Source: Desulfitobacterium_A nosdiversum (lineage in GTDB: Bacteria > Bacillota > Desulfitobacteriia > Desulfitobacteriales > Desulfitobacteriaceae). Taken from it: DNA of 64,000 nucleotides. The position numbers were made by a program, and so were the translations under genes. Location: assembly GCF_049860565.1 (NCBI RefSeq), contig NZ_CP172056.1, positions 3,596,001 through 3,660,000 on the forward strand, given 5' to 3'. How positions within the stretch are numbered: the first letter of the stretch is position 1; every line of letters begins with the position of its first letter. Positions 9,326-17,155 of the stretch are shown here, one piece after another. The notes beneath the pieces were generated by a model. The model was not told where the DNA came from and did no database searches. It saw only the letters and a list, made by a program, of their open reading frames with translations.

Positions 9326-9339
9326 TGAATGTTCGTTCA
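9326..9339. promoter_or_regulatory. Possible TetR-type operator
   Basis: TGAATGTTCGTTCA, with arms TGAA/TTCA, resembles operators of TetR-family repressors. It lies about 90 bases before the methyltransferase start and upstream of the hairpin. No TetR gene is adjacent, so the assignment is tentative. Confidence 0.3.
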
Positions 9340-9629
9340 ATCTGTAAGGCAGTTTTTGACAACACAAACAAGAGCAGAACAACTGCTCATTTCATGCCAT
9401 TAACCTAAGTCCTTACAGAATTACCGACATCAATACACTCCCTCTTTCTTTGACTTACTTTATCATGACACTATCATTATGTCACTGTAATAAATTCGCC
9501 TTATCGCCCAGAAGGCGTACAAAATATAAATAATCGGCAAGTTAAAACAGTTCGATAAATTCCTGTTTGTTTATATGTTCTATATTTATCATTTTATTGC
9601 CCAACCATGAGAAATTCAAGCATGGACTC

Positions 9630-9840
9630 TGAAATACCGAATGTCATCTATGAAACGCCCCAAAAAACAGGGTCAAAAACCGCAGTTTTTTGCTTCAAAA
9701 CCACTACATATAGTAGTTGACCCACCTCATTTGCCCTTAGAACCACTATTCGTCATCATTATTACGTACTCAACGTGCCTTGAGGATACAAAAAAGATGC
9801 CCATGGAGCCTGGAGGGGCCTTGGCGGCAGGGTATTATTT
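9630..9840 (-). repeat. HVE repeat R1 (long form)
   Basis: Minus-strand frame 9834-9727 encodes YPAAKAPPGSMGIFFVSS then RHVEYVIM and a stop. After the stop come a hairpin (CCACTACATATAGTAG region), a GC-rich hairpin, and the conserved block ATAGATGACATTCG (9637-9655). It directly abuts the 3' end of the DUF1801 pseudogene. R4 shares the whole 200-base element. Confidence 0.75.
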
Positions 9841-10216
9841 AAGGCAACGGCAGCACGGATTAGCTCCTTAAGCGCCTCCTCGTCCACCTCGTCTCCCTCA
9901 TGGAAGTCGATGGCCCTCCTGGCGTTCCCATCCAGGCTTGAATTGAAAATATGCGAGGGGTCCTTCAGTGATGCTCCCTTGGCGAAAGTCATCTCACGAC
10001 GTTCTTGTAAGTCTCCCCGGTACATATCATCCCGTCGTGAGACCACACAGGGGTCCCTCTCCATTTCCACTCCTCGACTACCTCCGGGTCGACCTGCCTG
10101 ATCAGGTTCCGCACCTTTGAGAGCATCTGGCCCCGCCAGTCGCCCAGTTCCTCAATTCTCTCGTCGATTAGTTGGGACGGAGATTTCGTGTCTTTCGTAG
10201 ACTGCTTTTCCATTGT
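9841..10216 (-). pseudogene. DUF1801 (YdhG-like) protein, frameshifted
   Basis: Start ATG 10216 with AAGGAGG 8 nt upstream. The first frame encodes LIDERIEELGDWRGQMLSKV and VEEWKWRGTPVWSHDG, the DUF1801 signature, and stops at 9989 after ETYKNVVR. The remainder (MTFAKGASLKDPSHIFNSSL, RAIDFHEGD) continues in the next frame. Loss of one A (GTGAAGATG to GTGAGATG) restores the family sequence. The C-terminus (LIRAAVALNN) runs straight into repeat R1. DUF1801 proteins are of uncertain function, often found as single-gene cargo. Confidence 0.8.
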
Positions 10217-10246
10217 AAAACCCTCCTTCAATAGATTTATTCATCG

Positions 10247-10313
10247 TCACTTCAGTCTCTCAATCCTAGCCACACGCTCAGAAGTCTCATTATGAATATT
10301 AGATTCAATCAAA
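10247..10313 (-). repeat. HVE repeat R2 (degenerate)
   Basis: Minus-strand frame ending at 10247 encodes NETSERVARIERLK and a stop, similar to the R3 tail HTESVTRIERVKG. It follows directly on the stop of the 10314-11165 gene, the same placement as the other copies. The SRHVE core is not recognisable, so this is a weak match. Confidence 0.4.
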
Positions 10314-11165
10314 TTATGCATATATATCTCCGCCTAAATGAATTTTTCTTTCACATAAGTTAGAAATAGGACAATTATCACATAATGGATTTGTTGGCCG
10401 GCAATATTCCCTTCCAATAACCCAAATAGGAGTAGTAAGCTTCCCTGGAAAATCAGGATAAACTAGTTTTGCCGCTTCAGTTACTTGCTCTAATGTATCA
10501 CTCTTAACAAATCCAATTCTTAAGAAGACCCTTCTAACATGTATATCATAAGCAATATCAATAATATGAGCATCCTTTACATAGACGCCTTTATCTCTTA
10601 CTAATAACATTGTTCCAAGAGCAGCTTTTTTTGAGCTAATACCTTTAAAAGCACATAATCGGTAAATTATTTCTTTAGCACTGTCTGTATTTGACCAAAT
10701 ATTAGCACCATCTGCTTGATAATTATCTATAATATGCTTACTCGCTAAATAAAGATAATTAGCTATTCTTCCTGGATATCTATGTAAAGCTGGCTTATCT
10801 TTTATAGCCTTCTCAATTTCATGCTCATATCCCTCACTCCCCATCTTGTGCATATCAAAATGACCTAGTCTTTTCTTTAAGTGAAACGGCAAAGACCATG
10901 CTAGTTCAGCTTTTGTAGATTGATCAGATATTAATCCAAAAATGAATGCATTAGCATTGTTCTCAATAAATTCTCTTGCTTCTTCTGAAATCAATGACCC
11001 AAGCAAAACACTCTGATCTAAACAAGATTCTTCATAGTAAGATAACAATTTTTCACTTAACTCATTTTTTCTTAAATATGTTGATTCCATAGCTTTAAAT
11101 ATGCCCTCCATCTTTTTGCTCCAGTTTAATAAGTGCCCAATTTTTATTCCTATATTTAGGAACAC
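10314..11165 (-). CDS. Endonuclease III-like DNA glycosylase (HhH-GPD, 4Fe-4S)
   Basis: 283 residues. The C-terminus holds C-x6-C-x2-C-x5-C (CRPTNPLCDNC and NLC), the iron-sulfur loop of Nth/MutY glycosylases. Before it lies a helix-hairpin-helix-like segment (FKGISSKKA) with a Lys at the catalytic position, then AYDIHVRRV carrying the conserved Asp. The N-terminal 130 residues do not match Nth. It would excise damaged bases and nick the abasic strand. The next gene downstream encodes an endonuclease IV-like barrel, so the pair probably forms a base-excision unit. The pair is flanked by repeats R2 and R3. Confidence 0.75.
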   Translation of the reverse strand: MFLNIGIKIGHLLNWSKKMEGIFKAMESTYLRKNELSEKLLSYYEESCLDQSVLLGSLISEEAREFIENNANAFIFGLISDQSTKAELAWSLPFHLKKRLGHFDMHKMGSEGYEHEIEKAIKDKPALHRYPGRIANYLYLASKHIIDNYQADGANIWSNTDSAKEIIYRLCAFKGISSKKAALGTMLLVRDKGVYVKDAHIIDIAYDIHVRRVFLRIGFVKSDTLEQVTEAAKLVYPDFPGKLTTPIWVIGREYCRPTNPLCDNCPISNLCERKIHLGGDIYA

Positions 11166-11213
11166 TTATCCATGTACCTTCAAAGTTATCGACTAAGACA
11201 ACTTAGACAATAT

Positions 11214-12032
11214 TCATAATTTTTTAAAAGTATTTTTCAATAACAATGCATCTTTCTCTACCAGAGGTCCCTCTACAATTATACATCCTTTGACGTTATA
11301 ATCTTTTATGGCTTTTAAACACTCTGAATAGTTGAAATCACTTTCTAATAAGGGAAGATGGTTTTTCTCGCCTTTTTCATTGTAGTTTATTCCACCCATG
11401 TGGATATGCAAATCATCTAGAGCAGACCTGCCCAACTTATCCAACACGTATTGCAGTATTTTTGCAAAATCATCATAGCCTTTTAAAGAGCCATTCTGTC
11501 TTGCATGTATATGAGAAAAGTCAATACATAACTTGCAGGAACGTACTTCTTTACAGAGAGAAACTAATTCCTCAAGTGTCCCAAACTGGGTTCTTTTTCC
11601 CGTAGTCTCAAGCCTATAATCTATTTCTTTATTTGGAAGCTTGAACAAGTTTTCTTTTATAGTATTATAAGCCTCCTCCTTTGAGTCCTTTAAATAAAAA
11701 CCCGGATGAAATATTAAACTTTTCCCCTTAACCTTTGATAATCCTTCCATTGCATTTGTTATTCTTTCCATTGACTGTTCTTGCTTTTCATATTCATCTG
11801 CATTTAGATTTATATAATGTGATCCATGAGCCGACAGATAAAAATCATTATCTAGCTTAGTTTTTAATATTATATGCTTATTTTTATCTGTCACATTGAC
11901 ACTTCTCACAAAAAGGAGTTCCATTGCATCAAGCCCTATTGATTTTATATAGTCAATGCCAGAAGCATAGTTAATTTTTTTTGATCCACTGCCTATTGGT
12001 AATCCTGATATCCCAAATAATAGTTTATCCAT
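11214..12032 (-). CDS. Endonuclease IV-like TIM-barrel (AP endonuclease 2 family)
   Basis: 272 residues with the metal-ligand pattern of AP endonuclease / xylose isomerase-like barrels in order: SAHGSHYINL, IFHPG, RLETTGK, CIDFSHIHAR, LHIHMGG, NHLPL and VEGP. These supply the His, Glu and Asp ligands for zinc. Endonuclease IV cleaves 5' to abasic sites. The neighbouring EndoIII-like gene supports a DNA-repair role over sugar isomerase. It is the first gene of the two-gene unit; 130 bases without recognisable features separate it from repeat R3. Confidence 0.78.
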   Translation of the reverse strand: MDKLLFGISGLPIGSGSKKINYASGIDYIKSIGLDAMELLFVRSVNVTDKNKHIILKTKLDNDFYLSAHGSHYINLNADEYEKQEQSMERITNAMEGLSKVKGKSLIFHPGFYLKDSKEEAYNTIKENLFKLPNKEIDYRLETTGKRTQFGTLEELVSLCKEVRSCKLCIDFSHIHARQNGSLKGYDDFAKILQYVLDKLGRSALDDLHIHMGGINYNEKGEKNHLPLLESDFNYSECLKAIKDYNVKGCIIVEGPLVEKDALLLKNTFKKL

Positions 12033-12163
12033 ATTTTTTCCTTACACTTTCAAACAGTAATAATAAATATAAAGCGTTCCAACTTTCCTGATTTAATATT
12101 TTCATTAATTCCATAATAGTTATTCTTATTTATTTTAGCATGATTTTCAAAGACCAAAACCTA

Positions 12164-12285
12164 TCAACCTTTCACCCGCTCAATCCTCGTAACGCTTTCT
12201 GTATGCCTTGAACCGTCAAAAAAGATGCTGCTTGAAGCTGGTACCCCCTTGGAAGAAGGATATCCTCTTGAAAAAATCGCCCCTC
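12164..12285 (-). repeat. HVE repeat R3
   Basis: Minus-strand frame ending at 12164 encodes RGYPSSKGVPASSSIFFDG then SRHTESVTRIERVKG and a stop. It starts about 5 bases after the stop of the EamA gene. Confidence 0.75.
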
Positions 12286-12289
12286 GGAT

Positions 12290-13165
12290 TCAAATTTTTT
12301 CGGGCAAAGCGTAGCACTTTTTTTCACCTATCCAAATAGAACCTAACAACAAGACAGCGCCGATCAGCTTCAGTAAAGTCATTTTCTCTCTTATTACCAA
12401 AGCTGAAATCAATAGTGATGTAAGAGGATCGACATAGCTCAATACGGCGATACTTTGGGCTTTTAGTCCTTTCATTCCGGCGAAAAACAGATAAAACCCA
12501 ACTCCTCCATGAAGGACTCCCAGCAGTAACACCAATAAAACCGTTTTACCCGTGAGAGAAGTAAAAGCGAAGCCATCCGTGAACAATACAAATGGGAATA
12601 ATAGCATAACCGACAAACCAAGCTGCAGAAGCGTATTTGTCAGCCCGTCCAGCCCCCGAATAAACTTATTGGTTAGTGTCAAAGTGGCATAGAAACTCGC
12701 CGCAATCAGCCCATAGCCGATGCCAAGCAAATGATTCCCGGTTGTTTCCAGCGTGCTGTTTTGCAATATAAGGAATAACCCCAGCAAAGCGCCACCGATA
12801 CATATCACCTTTTTAAGCGACAACTTTTCTTTCAAAACCAAAGGTGAGAGCATAGTAACAAGAACAGGCGCGAAATAATAGCTCAGTGCCGCATTGGCAA
12901 TTGTTGTTTCCTTGTACGCCTGAAATAAAAAAATCCAGTTTCCGCTTAATGCAATGCTTGCTATAAACAGAGCGACGGCATTTTTCTTCACAATGCCCCA
13001 CGATACCTTCTGCTTCTTGCATCTGAAAACGATCAGCAAAAATATTGCTCCGATCAGACCCAAGAACAACGCTATCTTACTAGAAGACATTTCAATGTAT
13101 TTTGCAAATACTCCAACTGCGCCGAAGATGATCATCGACAGCATAAAATATAGTTTTTCCTTCAC
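12290..13165 (-). CDS. EamA-family membrane transporter (DMT superfamily)
   Basis: 291 residues with about ten hydrophobic helices and two EamA halves. The second half carries the typical end VLSYVDPLTSLLISALVIREKMT followed by LIGAVLLLGSIWIGE. Family members export amino acids or other metabolites, sometimes toxic ones. The gene is divergent from a LysR-type regulator at 13319, with a palindrome between, a common arrangement in which the regulator controls the exporter. Repeat R3 follows the stop within a few bases. Confidence 0.85.
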   Translation of the reverse strand: MKEKLYFMLSMIIFGAVGVFAKYIEMSSSKIALFLGLIGAIFLLIVFRCKKQKVSWGIVKKNAVALFIASIALSGNWIFLFQAYKETTIANAALSYYFAPVLVTMLSPLVLKEKLSLKKVICIGGALLGLFLILQNSTLETTGNHLLGIGYGLIAASFYATLTLTNKFIRGLDGLTNTLLQLGLSVMLLFPFVLFTDGFAFTSLTGKTVLLVLLLGVLHGGVGFYLFFAGMKGLKAQSIAVLSYVDPLTSLLISALVIREKMTLLKLIGAVLLLGSIWIGEKKCYALPEKI

Positions 13166-13268
13166 AATATTTTCCCGCTTTCTACTGATAGAAACTGACG
13201 TAGCTTCGCTTGATTTTGCAACATATATAGGGTATCATATGCTTTTATATAACAAAAGCGAATGTTTA

Positions 13269-13283
13269 TCATATTAAATATGA
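13269..13283. promoter_or_regulatory. Palindromic operator between EamA and LysR genes
   Basis: TCATATT-A-AATATGA is a perfect 15-base inverted repeat in the divergent promoter region, 36 bases before the LysR start. LysR proteins bind such T-rich dyads, so it is a likely autoregulatory site. Confidence 0.55.
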
Positions 13284-13318
13284 CAAAAGCAGATAATAAA
13301 AGGGGGGGTAAACGTAGT

Positions 13319-14209
13319 ATGGATATGAACATCCAAAAATATATGGCTTTTGCCAAAACCGTCGAATATGGCAGCTTTACAAAGGCGGCAGAAGTATTGA
13401 ACTATTCCCAATCCGGCATCAGCCGCATGATTAACGATTTGGAAAAGGAATGGCGCGTGTCACTCCTTGAGCGTGGACGTGCCGGTGTACGCCTGACTTC
13501 CGACGGATTAAAGCTGTTGCCGTTTGCTCAAAGCGTATGTAACGAATATCAGAAATTGCAGGCGCAGGTAGACGAACTGAACGGTTTGCAATCGGGGCTG
13601 ATTCGAATTGGTACATTTTCCAGCGTAGCAACGCATTGGCTCCCGAATATCATCAAGGAGTTTCAAAAGGACTACCCCAATATTGATTACGAGCTTTTGT
13701 TGGGCGACTATACGGAAATAGAAAGCTGGATTTTAGAGGGGCGCGTGGATTGCGGCTTTCTTCGGCTTCCCACACTCCCGGAGTTTGAAACAATTTTTTT
13801 GGAACAGGATAAGCTGCTTGTGGTTTTGCCGGAAAATCATCCGCTGGCCGACTGTGAATGCTTTCCTGTAAAGGCGCTGTGTGATTACCCTTTCATGCTT
13901 TTAGAAAAAGGCGCTAAGGCTGAAATATCGGAAATATTTGAAAAATTTAATATTGAACCCAAAATACATTTTACGACATGGGATGATTATGCCATCATGT
14001 CAATGGTGGAAGGCGGTTTGGGCATCAGTATTTTACCGGAGCTTATTTTGCAGCGTATTCCATATCGAATTGTAACAAAGGAACTGGACATACCGGCGTA
14101 CCGTAAGATTGGTCTTGCAATGAGAGATAAAAAATCAGCGTCGCTTGCAGTTAAGCGATTCTTAGACTATCTGCAATGTAGGAACAACCCTAAGAAAGAA
14201 AGGGTGTAA
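13319..14209 (+). CDS. LysR-family transcriptional regulator
   Basis: Start chosen at ATG 13319 (MDMNIQKYMAFAKTVEYGSF), after the ribosome site GGGGGG; the open frame begins at 13262 but the added residues have no family counterpart. 296 residues: winged HTH at about 5-65 (GSFTKAAEVLNYSQSGISRM), then a periplasmic-binding-like effector domain. Divergent from EamA and probably its regulator. The 14210-14484 stretch after it holds a C-rich hairpin near 14410 and no gene I can support. Confidence 0.88.
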   Translation: MDMNIQKYMAFAKTVEYGSFTKAAEVLNYSQSGISRMINDLEKEWRVSLLERGRAGVRLTSDGLKLLPFAQSVCNEYQKLQAQVDELNGLQSGLIRIGTFSSVATHWLPNIIKEFQKDYPNIDYELLLGDYTEIESWILEGRVDCGFLRLPTLPEFETIFLEQDKLLVVLPENHPLADCECFPVKALCDYPFMLLEKGAKAEISEIFEKFNIEPKIHFTTWDDYAIMSMVEGGLGISILPELILQRIPYRIVTKELDIPAYRKIGLAMRDKKSASLAVKRFLDYLQCRNNPKKERV

Positions 14210-14484
14210 CAACTTCTTCCCGCTTTATTGGATAGAGATGCAACCACCACAATCTTCATTATGTAATCGGGATTCCCTAATTTCCATAAAGTATTTTTTG
14301 CATGTTAAACCTTGATAAATATTTCCTCCATTCTTTTTCGCTGCAGCAGGCAATAAAAAAAGGCCATGCTTCTCAAATAAGAATACATAGCCTCTTGTGG
14401 TTCGAGCTGCCTGACGGCAGCTTTATTAAATTGTTATGGGATTATAAAAAACAAAGTCATTCAAGACTTTCCATCCCAATAACT

Positions 14485-14739
14485 TTAGATTTTTTGTATT
14501 ATAATATGGTTTGTTTTATTCCAAATTAGCACCAGCGCTGATGACAAAATTAACCATACTGCACTTGCTGCGAAAATTGAAATAAATATATGGTTCTTTT
14601 TTAAAGTATAATTCAATACAAGAAGAAAAATAGCAAAGGGTATGGACGCTAACATTGCAAAACAGGTTGTTGCCCGGACTTTTGCTGCTCCTTGTTCCAA
14701 ATACATGAAATAATATGCAAGAATGCTTAGGCCAACAGC
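14485..14739 (-). pseudogene. Remnant of a small membrane protein
   Basis: The minus-strand frame from just after the GNAT stop to 14485 encodes AVGLSILAYYFMYLEQG, then two hydrophobic helices (FAMLASIPFAIFLLVLNYTL and FISIFAASAVWLILSSALV). It begins inside a membrane helix without its own start or ribosome site, so it looks like the C-terminal part of a lost gene joined to the GNAT gene. A 73-residue ORF from ATG 14706 is possible. Confidence 0.4.
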
Positions 14740-15339
14740 TCATTTGGAATGATGCGGTTCATTATAGCGATTCAGTATTTCCGTGATCACATTCTTGTCA
14801 ATCTCTTGAATTGACACAAACGGCTTGGGGGCAAGGCAATAATCTCCAATGGTCTTTTCAAACCATGCGACATCATGCCACGCGCCGCATTTGTACCCTG
14901 TGCTGTGGTATACGCCCAATTTTTTGAATCCGAAATACTCATGCAATTTTTCGCTGTTCTCGTTAGGGGAGGTAACACCCCCGTATACGCTGCGTACATT
15001 TTGCATCTGCAATATCTCGATCAAGGCACTGTAAAGCGCTTTGCCCACCCCGCAGCGCAAACAGGCTTTATCAATATAAACAGACAGCTCCGCATTCCAT
15101 TGGTAAGCAGCCCGCTCCATTTGTCTGTGAGCATATGCGTATCCGATGATTTTGCTATCCGAAACGCAGACGATATAAGGATAGTCAGATGATATTTCCC
15201 TTATGCGACTCCTAAATTCATCTACGGAAGGGGTTTCATATTCGAAGGTGATAGCCGTATCCTTAATATATGGCTCATATATTCCCAAAATTTCTTCGGC
15301 GTCCGCTTCCTGTACAAGCCTAAAATTTATCGTCTTCAT
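14740..15339 (-). CDS. GNAT N-acetyltransferase, phosphinothricin-acetyltransferase-like
   Basis: Start at ATG 15339 with AGAGAGGAAAG upstream. 199 residues in the Pat/Bar-like GNAT pattern: FRLVQEADAEEILGIYEPYI, TFEYETPS, IIGYAYAHRQMERAAYQWNAE (motif), CGVGKALYSALIEIL (acetyl-CoA pyrophosphate loop), and GFKKLGVYHSTGYKCGAWHDV. The family acetylates amino groups of phosphinothricin, methionine sulfone and related compounds. A LysR gene is divergent, 236 bases away. About 30 extra residues follow the usual C-terminus. Confidence 0.85.
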   Translation of the reverse strand: MKTINFRLVQEADAEEILGIYEPYIKDTAITFEYETPSVDEFRSRIREISSDYPYIVCVSDSKIIGYAYAHRQMERAAYQWNAELSVYIDKACLRCGVGKALYSALIEILQMQNVRSVYGGVTSPNENSEKLHEYFGFKKLGVYHSTGYKCGAWHDVAWFEKTIGDYCLAPKPFVSIQEIDKNVITEILNRYNEPHHSK

Positions 15340-15575
15340 GTTTACTTTCCTCTCTTTACCTGATAGCAGCATTTTGGACGCAGTCGATATTACTTTTACC
15401 TATTATCAGCTTTCGCTGCATGAGTCAGGTTAATTTTCAAAATTCATTGATATATGCGTGTTAAACATATTATAACTCGTTCTGATCGGAAAAGCATAAT
15501 TGACATTTCTATTTGTTCGCAATAGAATTTAGTTATAGCAGGCTTACAATAAAAGCAAGTATGAAGGTGGAAAAC

Positions 15576-16496
15576 ATGACGCTGCAGCAATGCCGATATA
15601 TCGTTGAGGTTTCCAAACATAATTCTATCAGCAAGGCTGCTTCCGCACTTTTTGTAACGCAGCCCAGCATCAGCAAGGCAATCAGAGATTTAGAAAATGA
15701 TTTAGAGATTACAATTCTGGATCGAACAAATAAAGGGGTAGTCTTTACAAAAGAAGGCTCAGAGCTGCTGTTTTATGCCAAAATGCTGATTGAACAGGCG
15801 GAATCTGTTGCCTATCACTTTAACAGGCAAAAGGAAACGGACTTAACAAAACTCTCTATTTCCTCTCAACATTACGGCTTTGCAATAGAGGCGACAGAAA
15901 AACTGATGGATTATCTAACTGAACGGAAGTACGTGCTGACAATCCGTGAAGGTAAAACAACAGACGTGATCGAGGATGTATATGCAAGCAGAAGCATACT
16001 CGGGATTTTATCTATCTCCAACTTAAACGGGGAATTCTTTGAGCGTTACTTTATCTCAAAATCATTGATTTTTACTCCCCTGCTTTTGATGAAGCAGCAT
16101 GTTTTTCTTAGAAAAGAGCATCCTCTTGCACATCTCAAATCTATCAACATAGAACAACTGAGGAACTACCCTTATCTGACATACCATCAAGACGATATAC
16201 CGCTTTATTTTGCGGAAGAATTCATCGATGTAAGCTCTATCACCAAGTTGGTCTACCTGAAGGATCGCGGCGCCATGAATAATCTGCTGTCGAATACAGA
16301 CGGCTACAATCTTGGCACAGGCTGCATTGTGGAAAACTATATGAATCCAAATATAATCTCTATACCGTTGGAAGGGCATAACGATATTCAAGTAGGCTTG
16401 GTTAAGCGATACGATCAATTGCTTCCGGAAGAGATTTCGGTTTATATTGATTTCTTGACAGCATCCTTAAAAAAATCAGCACCAAAAGATTTGTAA
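15576..16496 (+). CDS. LysR-family transcriptional regulator
   Basis: Start at ATG 15576 (MTLQQCRYIVEVSKHNSISK), preceded by AAGGTGG; the open frame begins at 15513. 306 residues: N-terminal winged HTH (KAASALFVTQPSISKAIRDL), then the LysR substrate-binding domain. Divergent from the GNAT gene, which is its likely target. The last gene before repeat R4; here gene and repeat are on opposite strands. Confidence 0.87.
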   Translation: MTLQQCRYIVEVSKHNSISKAASALFVTQPSISKAIRDLENDLEITILDRTNKGVVFTKEGSELLFYAKMLIEQAESVAYHFNRQKETDLTKLSISSQHYGFAIEATEKLMDYLTERKYVLTIREGKTTDVIEDVYASRSILGILSISNLNGEFFERYFISKSLIFTPLLLMKQHVFLRKEHPLAHLKSINIEQLRNYPYLTYHQDDIPLYFAEEFIDVSSITKLVYLKDRGAMNNLLSNTDGYNLGTGCIVENYMNPNIISIPLEGHNDIQVGLVKRYDQLLPEEISVYIDFLTASLKKSAPKDL

Positions 16497-16544
16497 AATG
16501 GATGCTGATCCTGTTAAGCCTGCAATTTATAAGGTGACATCTTC

Positions 16545-16765
16545 AAAATATCGAATGTCATCTATGAAATGCCCATAAAAATCGGGCTAAAAAATGCACT
16601 TTTTCAGCCCGATTTCTGCTCATTTTTTGCTTCAAAGCCACTACATATAGTGGCTAAACCGTCTTATTTGCCCATTGAACCACAATACGTCATCAGAATT
16701 ATACACTCAACGTGCCTTGAGGATACAAAAAAGATGCCGATTGTATATCCCAACCCACATCAGCA
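16545..16765 (-). repeat. HVE repeat R4 (long form)
   Basis: Minus-strand frame ending at 16664 encodes IGIFFVSSRHVECIILM then TYCGSMGK and a stop. Beyond the stop are the perfect hairpin GCCACTA-CATA-TAGTGGC, a strong AATCGGGCT/AGCCCGATT hairpin, and ATAGATGACATTCGATATTT. It matches R1 over the whole length. It lies 5' of the plus-strand ABC-F unit. Confidence 0.75.
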
Positions 16766-16983
16766 AACATTAAACAGAACAGCAAAATTAGTCCCGGCTG
16801 CCCGAGAACTCTGCCCTCAATATTGCCCCAATATATCTTAAGCCTATGAAACCTAACCCGAGAAATTAATTGACTACTCTATGGAATTGAGTTATACTAT
16901 CCTACAAATAAAAATTTTGATGATTTGAGGTGGAAAGGTGATTAAATTTTCTTGCTGATATTATTATGCATAACAAAGGATTT

Positions 16984-17037
16984 ATGTGCAGGATGTCCGC
17001 ACTGTTGCTTTTGTTGTGCGATTGCAAGAAAGTTTGA
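16984..17037 (+). CDS. Leader peptide of the ABC-F gene
   Basis: 17-codon ORF MCRMSALLLLLCDCKKV with AAAGGA directly before the ATG. It lies 172 bases upstream of the ABC-F start, with an intrinsic terminator between. A run of Leu codons next to Cys codons is where a drug-stalled ribosome could pause. Short leader ORFs of this kind control antibiotic-resistance ABC-F genes by ribosome-mediated attenuation. Confidence 0.6.
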   Translation: MCRMSALLLLLCDCKKV

Positions 17038-17095
17038 TACCTATTCACTCATATAAGTTTTGTCTTACCATATCTGGTTTGACTTTGCTATATTT

Positions 17096-17137
17096 ATGAG
17101 ATGCAAGAAGTAGCTTTCTTGCATCTCATTTTTTTAT
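17096..17137 (+). terminator. Attenuator terminator upstream of ABC-F
   Basis: A 14-bp perfect stem, ATGAGATGCAAGAA (17096-17109) with TTCTTGCATCTCAT (17116-17129), is followed by a T-run and sits just before the GGAGG ribosome site. The leader segment GATTGCAAGAAAG within the 3' end of the leader peptide ORF can compete for the TTCTTGCA arm, which would form an antiterminator. Confidence 0.75.
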
Positions 17138-17155
17138 ACGGAGGATATTGATAAA

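Noticed and set aside
14302..14529. 75-residue plus-strand ORF
   Set aside because: No ribosome site, no family, and it overlaps the membrane-protein remnant on the other strand.
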